A stretch of DNA of 30,870 bases. Origin: Acinetobacter johnsonii CIP 64.6. GTDB lineage: Bacteria > Pseudomonadota > Gammaproteobacteria > Pseudomonadales > Moraxellaceae. Below the pieces are notes generated by a model, which ran no database searches, had not been told where the DNA came from, and saw nothing but the letters and a program-made list of their open reading frames with translations. The stretch covers positions 83,924-114,793 of the forward strand of contig NZ_KB849236.1 of the NCBI RefSeq assembly GCF_000368045.1, read 5' to 3'. Shown in pieces: positions 1 through 6,866 of the stretch (position 1 is the first letter of the stretch; the number at the start of each line of letters is the position of its first letter). The translations under genes and the position numbers were made by a program.

Positions 1-44
1 ACCGATCTTTCTCTGATTTCAGGGGTATATTTTAATTTTGTCAT
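1..44 (-). CDS. IS3-family transposase OrfA, N-terminal fragment
   Basis: Only the first 14 codons are in the window (MTKLKYTPEIRERS). This matches the usual start of the OrfA helix-turn-helix protein of IS3 elements, which binds the terminal repeats and joins OrfB by programmed frameshifting to form the active transposase. The ATG lies 25 bp inside the terminal repeat, as expected. The gene continues out of the window, so it cannot be judged intact or broken. Confidence 0.75.
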   Translation of the reverse strand, partial: MTKLKYTPEIRERS

Positions 45-69
45 CGGGATAGTCTCTCAGAATATTGAC

Positions 70-94
70 TCTCCGACAAACCCGGTACGGTTCA
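70..94 (-). repeat. IS3 terminal inverted repeat (left end)
   Basis: 25-bp element end, identical to those at 198-222 and 30629-30653. On the minus strand it begins TGAACCGTACCGGGTTTG. The base after its outer end is already inside orfB of the sister copy, so one side of any 3-bp target duplication would start at 95. The other side is outside the window. Confidence 0.85.
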
Positions 95-184
95 CGTGTA
101 CATAGTGCGCTAGATTATGTATCACCTTTTGATTTTGAAGCAATGTACTATGATAAAATTAACCAGTTAGGTCAGGTGGCCTAA
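95..184 (+). pseudogene. IS3-family transposase OrfB, C-terminal fragment
   Basis: Twenty-nine codons remain (RVHSALDYVSPFDFEAMYYD, then the last nine residues and TAA). They match, over this length, the C-terminus encoded at 30667-30757 on the minus strand. In OrfB this segment follows the DDE catalytic core, so no catalytic residue survives and the fragment cannot be functional. Its 5' part was removed or displaced by the sister element ending at 94. Confidence 0.85.
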
Positions 185-197
185 CTTAAATAAAAAG

Positions 198-222
198 TCT
201 CCGACAAACCCGGTACGGTTCA
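198..222 (+). repeat. IS3 terminal inverted repeat (right end)
   Basis: 25-bp right end closing the 95-222 remnant, ending GGTACGGTTCA at 222. Chromosomal DNA starts at 223. Confidence 0.85.
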
Positions 223-434
223 TTATGGATATTACGCATTAGATTAAGAATAATCTGCATAACCTCTATAGTGCTACATAGGGAAGTGATAAGGATTTAT
301 TATAGAAAATAAATTAGATAAAAGTGGCATACAATGTATTCAACACAGTAAAAAGTATTTAAGTTTTTCTAAAATTTACATAATACGAAATACACTCGAT
401 AATTTATTCTAAATCAAAATATTGAGGTTTACTA
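223..434. other. Non-coding stretch between the IS remnant and the terminator
   Basis: Very A+T-rich DNA with stops in all frames. I see no tRNA-like fold, no conserved reading frame and no repeat shared with the rest of the window. It is probably an eroded intergenic space or the downstream flank of a gene lost to the left. Together with the terminator and the 465-542 tail it makes a 320-bp gene-free stretch. Confidence 0.5.
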
Positions 435-464
435 AAAAGCCCAGCTTGGTCAAGCTGGGCTTTT
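435..464. terminator. Strong bidirectional hairpin terminator
   Basis: A perfect 14-bp inverted repeat, AAAAGCCCAGCTTG, a 2-nt centre, then its exact complement ending in TTTT. The A-run on one side and the T-run on the other make it usable in both directions. It lies 79 bp beyond the stop of the leftward CcsA-like gene and probably ends that transcript. Confidence 0.8.
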
Positions 465-542
465 CTATTGGGTTATCAAGTTGCACATCTACTTTGTGAG
501 TAGAGCTCTGTATCTTTAATAAAGCGAACTAAACAAAAGACT

Positions 543-1352
543 TTATCGACCTAAAATCATTTCCAATACAAACTTAGATCCGATAAAACCGACAGCCAAC
601 AAGAAGAATCCAATTAAGGTAAAACGAATCGCTTTTTGACCGCGCCAACCAAAACGGTAATGTCCGATGAGTAAAGATCCATACACAAACCAAGAAATAA
701 TACTAAAAGCGGTTTTATGTGCCAGATGTTGGGCAAAAAAATTATCGATGGTAAAGAAACCAAACACCAACGCTACGGTCAGTAAAAGAAAACCCGTTTT
801 AATCAAGTCAAACAGTAAAGACTCCATGGCTTGAAAAGAGGGCAGTAAGTTGACCCAAAAGCGTTTCTTTTGTTTGTTCTTTAACTCACGATCTTGGAAC
901 CATAAAATCACGGCTTGTATGGTTGCCATGAGTAGCACCGCATAGGCCGACAGCGATAAAATAATATGAATATCTAAACCCAATGAGCGCTGTTCAATAA
1001 ATTGGGTAGACTGGCTAAAGGCAAAACCTAAAATGAGTCCTGTAGCGGCCACAGGAATGCCAATCAGGTTCAAAGCTAGAATTGGACGATAAGTGCTATA
1101 GAGTAGACTAAGTAACAGCATGAGCCCTGATGTAAATGACATTAAGACAAAAACGTCATAATTCACCCCCATCGGCGTGAGCATGTCATGGTACAAAACA
1201 GTTGCATGTAGCAATAAGCCTAAGCCTAAAATAATGCCAATAAACCAATGGTTTGGATCACGTTTAGCCATTAATTTGAGAAACAAATACCAAAAAGAGG
1301 TGGTATAAGCGACTAATGCTAAGATGGTGTAAACCAAGGGCAGGCTAATCAT
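543..1352 (-). CDS. CcsA/YpjD-like inner-membrane protein (cytochrome c assembly family)
   Basis: A 269-residue polytopic membrane protein with about eight hydrophobic segments spread over its length. The C-terminal half holds the family's best marked stretch (residues about 210-245: AHKTAFSIISWFVYGSLLIG, then HYRFGWRGQKA). Histidines in this region and in DIHIILSLSAYA (about 127-138) resemble the positions used for haem handling in CcsA/CcmC relatives. The protein resembles E. coli YpjD, whose gene also lies divergent to ffh, and the same divergent arrangement is seen here. YpjD proteins are shorter than true CcsA and lie away from other cytochrome c assembly genes, so a role in cytochrome maturation is only family-based. 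An AAAAAGG ribosome site lies 6 nt before the ATG. Confidence 0.8.
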   Translation of the reverse strand: MISLPLVYTILALVAYTTSFWYLFLKLMAKRDPNHWFIGIILGLGLLLHATVLYHDMLTPMGVNYDVFVLMSFTSGLMLLLSLLYSTYRPILALNLIGIPVAATGLILGFAFSQSTQFIEQRSLGLDIHIILSLSAYAVLLMATIQAVILWFQDRELKNKQKKRFWVNLLPSFQAMESLLFDLIKTGFLLLTVALVFGFFTIDNFFAQHLAHKTAFSIISWFVYGSLLIGHYRFGWRGQKAIRFTLIGFFLLAVGFIGSKFVLEMILGR

Positions 1353-1490
1353 GTCAAACCTTTTTCAGGATGATGAATATTCATTTATATAAATTCGGTG
1401 CGAACTACAGTATCCTATAGCATTCTATGCATAAATTTTCTATTTTAAGAAAGATTTTTTTGCAACTAGCAATTTTAAGCGGATTTTGCA

Positions 1491-2897
1491 ATGTTTGATA
1501 CCTTAACGGAACGACTCACGCAGAGTTTAAGAAATGTTACTGGCTCTGGGCAGCTAACCGAAGACAATATTAAAGATACCCTACGTGAAGTACGTATGGC
1601 ACTTCTTGAAGCCGATGTTGCACTTCCTGTAACTCGTGAATTTATCGCGAAAGTTAAGGAAGAGGCGTTGGGTCAAGAAGTCATGACTCAATTATCGCCG
1701 GGCCAAGCATTTGTTAAAATCGTGCATGACGAATTAACAAAAATGATGGGCGAGGCAAATGAAAGCCTTGATCTTGCAGCAAAACCTCCTGTTGTAGTCC
1801 TACTCGCGGGCTTACAAGGTGCAGGTAAAACAACAACGGCTGCAAAACTTGCTCGCTTCTTACAAGAACGCCAAAAGAAAAAAGTAGCGATGGTATCTGC
1901 CGACGTATACCGTCCAGCAGCAATTAAACAGCTACAAACCGTTGCAGGTGAAGTTGGCGCGATTTTCTTTGAATCGAGTGCTGACGAAAAACCGATTACC
2001 ATTGCAACGCGTGCAATTGAACAAGCCAAAATTCAGTTTGCGGATGTCTTGATTGTCGATACTGCAGGTCGTCTACACGTAGACGATGAAATGATGGACG
2101 AGATCAAAGAACTTCATGCGGCAATTAAGCCAACTGAAACTTTGTTCGTGGTCGATGCAATGACCGGTCAGGATGCGGCAAATACAGCCAAAGCCTTCAA
2201 TGATGCACTGCCATTAACGGGTGTGATTCTGACCAAAACTGATGGTGATGCACGTGGTGGTGCGGCGCTTTCAGTACGTGCAATCACAGGTAAGCCAATC
2301 AAATTCTTAGGTATGGGCGAAAAGCTTGATGCCTTAGAGCCATTCCATCCTGAACGTGTTGCACAGCGTATCTTGGGTATGGGTGACGTACTTTCTTTGG
2401 TCGAAGAGCTTGAACGTAAAGTCGACAAAGAAAAAGCCGAAAAAATGGCGAAAAAACTGCAAAAAGGCGGCAGCTTCAACTTTGAAGATATGCTAATGCA
2501 GTTTGAGCAAATGAATAAAATGGGCGGCATGATGGGCTTCTTGGATAAGTTGCCTGGCATGAGCAATGCAGGGATTCAAGATGCGTTGGCGCAAGCGAAC
2601 CCTGAAAAGCAAGTGAAAAAGATGGAAGCGATTATCCAATCGATGACCATCAAAGAGCGTCGTAATCCAGACCTCATGAACCCAAGCCGTAAAAAGCGCA
2701 TTGCAGCAGGCTGTGGCATGGATGTCGTTGAAGTCAATAAGTTGATTAAACAACATGCGCAAATGGCGAAAATGATGAAGAAATTTGCCAATCCATCGGG
2801 TATGGCAAAAATGATGAAATCATTAAGCGGTATGCAAAAACAGTTTGGTGGTGGCGGTGGAATGGGACCATTATTTGGTGGGAGCGATAAGAAGTAA
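1491..2897 (+). CDS. ffh: Signal recognition particle protein Ffh (SRP54)
   Basis: The GTPase subunit of the bacterial signal recognition particle. It binds 4.5S RNA and signal sequences of nascent membrane proteins and docks with FtsY at the inner membrane. It has 468 residues, within the usual range. The N domain spans about residues 1-90. The G domain has the P-loop GLQGAGKTT (107-115), DTAGR (190-194) and TKTDGDARGG (248-257). The M domain begins near 325; it is rich in methionine (MNKMGGMMGF, MAKMMK) and carries the RNA-binding SRKKRIAAGCG segment (399-409). The tail is glycine-rich. It is divergent from the ypjD-like gene and followed by its own terminator, so it is probably transcribed alone. 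Confidence 0.97.
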   Translation: MFDTLTERLTQSLRNVTGSGQLTEDNIKDTLREVRMALLEADVALPVTREFIAKVKEEALGQEVMTQLSPGQAFVKIVHDELTKMMGEANESLDLAAKPPVVVLLAGLQGAGKTTTAAKLARFLQERQKKKVAMVSADVYRPAAIKQLQTVAGEVGAIFFESSADEKPITIATRAIEQAKIQFADVLIVDTAGRLHVDDEMMDEIKELHAAIKPTETLFVVDAMTGQDAANTAKAFNDALPLTGVILTKTDGDARGGAALSVRAITGKPIKFLGMGEKLDALEPFHPERVAQRILGMGDVLSLVEELERKVDKEKAEKMAKKLQKGGSFNFEDMLMQFEQMNKMGGMMGFLDKLPGMSNAGIQDALAQANPEKQVKKMEAIIQSMTIKERRNPDLMNPSRKKRIAAGCGMDVVEVNKLIKQHAQMAKMMKKFANPSGMAKMMKSLSGMQKQFGGGGGMGPLFGGSDKK

Positions 2898-2917
2898 TCT
2901 GCTTCTAACTATTTCAG

Positions 2918-2943
2918 AAAAGGCGCGTTGAGCGCCTTTTTTA
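2918..2943 (+). terminator. Rho-independent terminator of ffh
   Basis: AAAAGGCGC, a 5-nt loop, then GCGCCTTTT and two more T. It starts 20 bp after the ffh stop codon. Confidence 0.85.
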
Positions 2944-3075
2944 TGTTGTTTTGTGAGTCATGGAAATTATTGTGTGCGTTTTCAACGCAATTGCTTAATA
3001 ACAAAAACGCACTGTTTATGGCTTGAAAGTTGCGTAAAATTTATTCTTTTCAAACATTATAATAAGAAGTTGAAA

Positions 3076-3675
3076 ATGAATGGATCAAAACAACATATCT
3101 ATATTGTGCATGGCTATCAGGCATCGCCCAATGACCATTGGTTTCCGTGGCTAAGTCAAAAACTCAGTCAGATGGATCTGCATGCTGAAGTAAAACGCTT
3201 AGTGCTTCCGCATAGTGATGCACCACATTTCGAAGAATGGCAACAGGCTTTGGCCCTGCAAATGACCACTTTGGATGAAAATACCATCATCATTGCGCAT
3301 AGTTTGGGGTGTCTAGCAGCTTTACATTATCTCAGTAGTAAACTGCGTGAACGTCGAATCAAAGCGATCTTCTGTATTGCGGGCTTTAAAGCGGCTTTAA
3401 AAAGCTTACCTGAGTTAAGTGGTTTTATTGCGCAAGCGAAGCTGGACAGCGGTATACTCCACTCTCACATCGCTTCACGTGTGGTGATGTTTTCCAATAA
3501 TGACTCTTATGTTCCACCTCCTTTGGCACTTACCTTTGGGCACTTCTTGAGTGCAGAGGTACTGGAGGTGAAACGTGCAGGGCATTTTATGCGTGAACAT
3601 GGCTATGCTGAATTTGAGCTACTGCTTAATACCTTAAAACCCCTTTTACAACAGCAGGCGGTGGCTCAGAGTTGA
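3076..3675 (+). CDS. Small alpha/beta-hydrolase, RBBP9/YdeN family
   Basis: A 199-residue serine hydrolase of the RBBP9/YdeN type. The start is placed at 3076 rather than the in-frame codon at 2953. The reading MNGSKQHIYIVHGYQ begins directly with the first beta strand and the HG oxyanion motif. The 41 upstream residues overlap the ffh terminator flank and look like translated non-coding DNA. An AAGAAG purine stretch precedes the start. The probable triad is Ser76 (AHSLG, nucleophile elbow), Asp143 (SNNDSYVP) and His170 (AGHF). The length is normal for the family, and the physiological substrate is unknown. The 3' end overlaps the convergent coaX by 10 bp. Confidence 0.85.
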   Translation: MNGSKQHIYIVHGYQASPNDHWFPWLSQKLSQMDLHAEVKRLVLPHSDAPHFEEWQQALALQMTTLDENTIIIAHSLGCLAALHYLSSKLRERRIKAIFCIAGFKAALKSLPELSGFIAQAKLDSGILHSHIASRVVMFSNNDSYVPPPLALTFGHFLSAEVLEVKRAGHFMREHGYAEFELLLNTLKPLLQQQAVAQS

Positions 3676-4397
3676 TGCTGAATATAATATTGTAGCCCTT
3701 TAAGTAATAAATCATTTTCAATGCATGGTGCATACTCTGCTAAATAGCGCGCAAATACAGGTGCATCACCGCCAGTTAAAATCAGTTGGCGTGGAGACTG
3801 TTGCAAGACTTTTTCAATGGTACTGACCAAGCCGAGCAAAATCCCATGATGCACAGCGTCGATGGTATTACGACCGGGACCGAGTTCATCAAAAGCCGCA
3901 TCTGGAATTTTAATGCCTTTGGTGTTTTGGATCAGCGAGTCTCGTTGTAAGTAGAGATTTGGTAAAATATAGCCGCCCAAATGCTGCAAACCATCCGCCA
4001 AGTCGATGGTTAGCGCCGTGCCACAGCTAATCACACAATAGTTCTGCTTAGGATCACGTGCGACGGCCAACACTTGCAACCAACGGTCAATCCCGAGTTG
4101 TTCAGGTTGTTCATAGCCGCATTGTAAGCCAGCATAGTTGGCCTGTACTTGAGCAAAGGTAATCGGTACATTTAAACTTTTTAAAAGTCTACGGATTCGG
4201 TCATTATTTTTTTTGTCCTGAACCGAAGAAACACCAATTTGTTGGATGTTTAAGTTTTTAAAATGCTGAATTAGACCTAAAAGCAAATCGGCAGGGGATT
4301 GCAAATGTAACTCAGCCCCTTGCTCTAAAATTTGATCTTCCTGCGTAATCCAATATTTTAGGCGGGTATTACCAATATCTAACCATAAATTTTTCAT
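3666..4397 (-). CDS. coaX: Type III pantothenate kinase
   Basis: Phosphorylates pantothenate, the first step of coenzyme A synthesis in the cytoplasm. This is the CoaX type, which needs a monovalent cation and is not feedback-inhibited by CoA as CoaA is. The ASKHA fold is visible: DIGNT phosphate loop at residues 7-11, LGIDRW at 101-106 and SCGTALTID at 124-132, which contributes the catalytic acid region. It has 243 residues from the ATG at 4397. A TTG at 4409 would add four residues (MSII), but the fold starts at MKNLWLDIGN and the ATG is preferred. It lies 16 bp after birA in the same orientation, a pairing usual in Acinetobacter and Pseudomonas, and is probably co-transcribed with it. Confidence 0.93.
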   Translation of the reverse strand: MKNLWLDIGNTRLKYWITQEDQILEQGAELHLQSPADLLLGLIQHFKNLNIQQIGVSSVQDKKNNDRIRRLLKSLNVPITFAQVQANYAGLQCGYEQPEQLGIDRWLQVLAVARDPKQNYCVISCGTALTIDLADGLQHLGGYILPNLYLQRDSLIQNTKGIKIPDAAFDELGPGRNTIDAVHHGILLGLVSTIEKVLQQSPRQLILTGGDAPVFARYLAEYAPCIENDLLLKGLQYYIQHQL

Positions 4398-4413
4398 GAT
4401 GATGCTCAATCAT

Positions 4414-5169
4414 TTAAACAGGGATCATTGGACGTAAACGGCCTTGATAAAAGCTTTCAACATCATTGGCGGTCTGAATTTGTACCGCACCATCATCTTG
4501 AATGCCTAAGAATAGGCCTTGAGACAGACCTTTCATATGTTCAAATTCAACCTGTTGCTGCATAAATGCTGCGTAATGATTGAAACGAGAAGCCAGATTT
4601 GCACTATTATGGGTGAACCAGAGGCCCGCTTGTTGAATTGCTAGATATAGTTCCGCCATTAAGTTAATGCGATCTGCTTGAGCTAAACCCAGCTGTTCAA
4701 GTGAGCTGGTGGCTTGATCAAGCTGGGTATCTTCGACTTGGTTGATATTGATGCCCACCCCAATAATAGCTTGGTTGCTTGACAGTGGTTCAACTAAAAT
4801 TCCGCCCCATTTACCTTGAGCACTGTAAAGGTCATTCGGCCATTTCACTTGCAGAGCAAGGCCTTGCAAACTCGGCATTTGCAAGATATTTAACGCAATT
4901 TCTAAAGCCAAGCGCCCATCTATAGGTGTTTTGGTCTGTAGCAATGTGCTTAAATAGATGTTTCCTTCAGGAGAAACCCATTGTCGTTGACGCTGTCCAC
5001 GACCTTGAGTTTGTCGTGTACTGCAGACCAAAACGCTCTGAATCCCTTTTTGCGCAATTTCACGCACATCATCATTGGTGGATGTGGTAACTGGCTTAAG
5101 CAATAAAACTTCAGGAAGTTGCTGTGCTTCAGCGAGAAGCTGTTGTAATTGGCGTGTCTCTAAATCCAT
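4414..5169 (-). CDS. birA: Biotin–[acetyl-CoA carboxylase] ligase without DNA-binding domain
   Basis: Makes biotinyl-AMP and transfers biotin to the carrier subunit of acetyl-CoA carboxylase (AccB). The start is taken at 5169 (MDLETRQLQQ), giving 251 residues. Upstream in-frame codons run antisense to the start of the next gene. Catalytic features: TTSTNDD (28-34), the biotin-binding GRGQRQRQW loop (56-64), KWPNDL (109-114) with the key lysine, GGILVE (122-127) and GVGININ (137-143). The winged-helix repressor domain of E. coli BirA is absent, so this is a monofunctional (group I) ligase and should not itself repress biotin genes. It is transcribed ahead of coaX. Confidence 0.93.
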   Translation of the reverse strand: MDLETRQLQQLLAEAQQLPEVLLLKPVTTSTNDDVREIAQKGIQSVLVCSTRQTQGRGQRQRQWVSPEGNIYLSTLLQTKTPIDGRLALEIALNILQMPSLQGLALQVKWPNDLYSAQGKWGGILVEPLSSNQAIIGVGININQVEDTQLDQATSSLEQLGLAQADRINLMAELYLAIQQAGLWFTHNSANLASRFNHYAAFMQQQVEFEHMKGLSQGLFLGIQDDGAVQIQTANDVESFYQGRLRPMIPV

Positions 5170-5191
5170 ATGAATCTGAGAAAAGTGAAAA

Positions 5192-6001
5192 ATGATCATG
5201 GAGTTAATCATATATTTACTGATTGGCGCAATCGCTGGTTTTGCTGCGGGGCTATTTGGGGTCGGTGGTGGACTTATTATCATCCCGATTTTATATGTGG
5301 TGTTTACTCATCTAAACTATGACCCGAGTGTCATTATGCACATGGCGGTTGGTACATCACTGGCTACGATTATTGTCACGTCAATGAGTTCAGTGAGTGC
5401 GCATCATAAACGCGGGGCAGTGTTGTGGTCTGTGTTTCGCAATTTGGCTCCTGGTCTAGTCATGGGCGCTTTTTTAGGCGCAGGCATTGCAGACTATATG
5501 TCAGGACATGGCTTACAACTGCTGATCGGTTTTTTTGCGGTATGGGTGGCGTACAAAATGTTTAGTGGCGCACATGTTGAGGTCGATCCATCGCGTCAGT
5601 TGCCCTCTACAGGCAAACAGTTATTTGTCGGTGCAGGCATTGGTGTGGCTTCTGCGATCTTTGGCATTGGTGGGGGCAGTTTGACAGTACCGTACTTAAA
5701 CCGTCATGGTGTGGTTATGCAAAAAGCGGTAGCGACGTCAGCTGCTTGTGGCTTACCAATTGCAGTGGCTGGAGCTATAGGTTTTATGTGGTTCGGGCAT
5801 CAGGCTGAGGTCAACGTACCAAATACCATTGGTTATATTCATGTCTATGCTTTTTTCGGGATTGCGGTGATGAGTTTTATCACCGCCAAATTTGGTGCGA
5901 AAGTGGCGCATCTTTTATCGCCTGCGATGTTGAAAAAGTGTTTTGCGGGATTGTTGGTGGTGGTTGGTTTATATTTTATTTATCAAGGATTTAGTTCTTA
6001 A
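5192..6001 (+). CDS. TauE/SafE (DUF81) family membrane transporter
   Basis: A 269-residue inner-membrane protein with about eight helices and the internal duplication of the TauE/SafE family. The two repeats each carry the glycine signature: FAAGLFGVGGGLIIIP near residues 17-32 and SAIFGIGGGSLTVP near 153-167. Members export or import sulfite, sulfoacetate or related organosulfur anions, but most are uncharacterised and the substrate cannot be read from this sequence. Two start codons lie 6 bp apart (5192 and 5198); the GTGAAAA just upstream serves either. It is divergent from birA with only 22 bp between start codons, so its promoter must lie inside birA. Confidence 0.85.
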   Translation: MIMELIIYLLIGAIAGFAAGLFGVGGGLIIIPILYVVFTHLNYDPSVIMHMAVGTSLATIIVTSMSSVSAHHKRGAVLWSVFRNLAPGLVMGAFLGAGIADYMSGHGLQLLIGFFAVWVAYKMFSGAHVEVDPSRQLPSTGKQLFVGAGIGVASAIFGIGGGSLTVPYLNRHGVVMQKAVATSAACGLPIAVAGAIGFMWFGHQAEVNVPNTIGYIHVYAFFGIAVMSFITAKFGAKVAHLLSPAMLKKCFAGLLVVVGLYFIYQGFSS

Positions 6002-6054
6002 TTTCTTTGATAATATTGTGTGCGTTGCTGTTGATTGGCATTATAGACGGTAAA

Positions 6055-6067
6055 ATTGTTAGACAAT
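6055..6067. promoter_or_regulatory. Candidate operator for the GntR-type regulator
   Basis: ATTGT-TAG-ACAAT, a perfect 5-bp inverted repeat with a 3-nt spacer, lies 93 bp before the start of the GntR/FCD gene. FadR-subfamily regulators commonly bind TNGT-N(1-3)-ACNA palindromes and often control their own gene. The assignment rests only on this pattern and position. Confidence 0.35.
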
Positions 6068-6160
6068 GACATAGTGTTTAGCGTTTAAGATCGGGTAAAA
6101 CCTAAAAATAGGTCACTAAAGACCATGGATTGCATCTTATAAAAACAAGTTAGGAACAGT

Positions 6161-6856
6161 ATGCAAGCACATGATACAGAGAGTTTGTCCGAACAAATTG
6201 CCAAGCACATCAGTGAACAAATCATTCGTGGTGAGTTGGTCGAAGGTGAGCGCATACAAGAATTACGTATTGCCGCTGAACTGGATGTGAGTCGCGGCTC
6301 GGTGCGTGAGGCTTTGTTACTTCTTGAACGCACACATCTGATTGAAATCTACCCGCGCCGCAGTGCTATCGTTTCTGAAATGTCGGCTCAACAAGTGCGC
6401 GCCTTGTTTGACACCAGCAGTCTGCTGTTGGGGCAAATTGTGCAACGCATAGCGGAAACATGGCGCAGCTATGAAGCGGAACGTTTACAGCTGTTATTGG
6501 ATGAGTTGGGGAATCAACTGAAACAGGGCAGTATCGAAAAATTTTATGATTTGATTTTTGAAGGATTGGCGCGCCAGCATGAAATGGTGGGCAATGCTTA
6601 TTTGATGAAGTTTTACCAAGAACTGTTACCCTCGATACGTCGGAGCTATTTTTTAACCTTAAATACTTCGCGTAGAGAGTTACAAGAATCTTATGATTTA
6701 TTTAAACTAGTGACTGATGCGGTTTTAATCAGAAAATCACAACAAGCTACTTTATTTATGGAAGATTTTTGTCGACACTTACGTAACTTGGTGTTGGAAT
6801 CTCTGACCCGAATGAAACAAATTGAACTTGCGTGGGCGAGACGCTCACGACGTTAG
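6161..6856 (+). CDS. GntR-family transcriptional regulator, FadR/FCD subgroup
   Basis: A 231-residue DNA-binding protein. The N-terminal winged helix spans about residues 4-70. It includes IAAELDVSRGSVREALLLLE, which is the GntR recognition helix pattern, and a wing after EIYPRRSAIV. The C-terminal all-helical FCD ligand domain spans about 78-218. FCD regulators sense small carboxylic acids or fatty-acid derivatives and usually act as repressors. The ligand and targets are not evident from the neighbours, which are unrelated housekeeping genes. It ends 10 bp before smc in the same direction, so smc may be co-transcribed with it. Confidence 0.85.
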   Translation: MQAHDTESLSEQIAKHISEQIIRGELVEGERIQELRIAAELDVSRGSVREALLLLERTHLIEIYPRRSAIVSEMSAQQVRALFDTSSLLLGQIVQRIAETWRSYEAERLQLLLDELGNQLKQGSIEKFYDLIFEGLARQHEMVGNAYLMKFYQELLPSIRRSYFLTLNTSRRELQESYDLFKLVTDAVLIRKSQQATLFMEDFCRHLRNLVLESLTRMKQIELAWARRSRR

Positions 6857-6866
6857 TCAGGACATT

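Larger units (their letters stand above)
1..94 (-). mobile_element. IS3-family element, left (5') end, partial
   Basis: This is the start of an IS3-family insertion sequence read on the minus strand. Its terminal repeat (70-94) begins TGAACCGTACCGGG when read on the minus strand, a typical IS3-group end. The start of orfA follows inward at 44. The rest of the element lies left of the window. The same 25-bp end occurs at 198-222 and 30629-30653, so this is a multicopy element here. It abuts a 3' fragment of a sister copy at 95, which fits insertion of one copy into another. Confidence 0.85.
95..222 (+). mobile_element. IS3-family element, 3' remnant on the plus strand
   Basis: This is the last 128 bp of the same IS3 element in the opposite orientation. 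It covers the end of orfB, a short non-coding tail and the right terminal repeat (198-222). It is the same sequence as the element entering from the right edge of the window (30629-30757, minus strand). It begins abruptly in mid-gene at the terminal repeat of the minus-strand copy, which indicates a nested insertion or a deletion promoted by the neighbouring copy. Confidence 0.85.

Noticed and set aside
2953..3075. N-terminal extension of the serine hydrolase
   Set aside because: The 41 extra residues lack similarity to the fold and lie in the ffh terminator flank; the ATG at 3076 has a purine-rich site and begins at the first beta strand.
5170..5283. Longer BirA start at 5283
   Set aside because: The extra proline-rich residues are antisense to the transmembrane start of the divergent transporter gene and are not part of the ligase fold.
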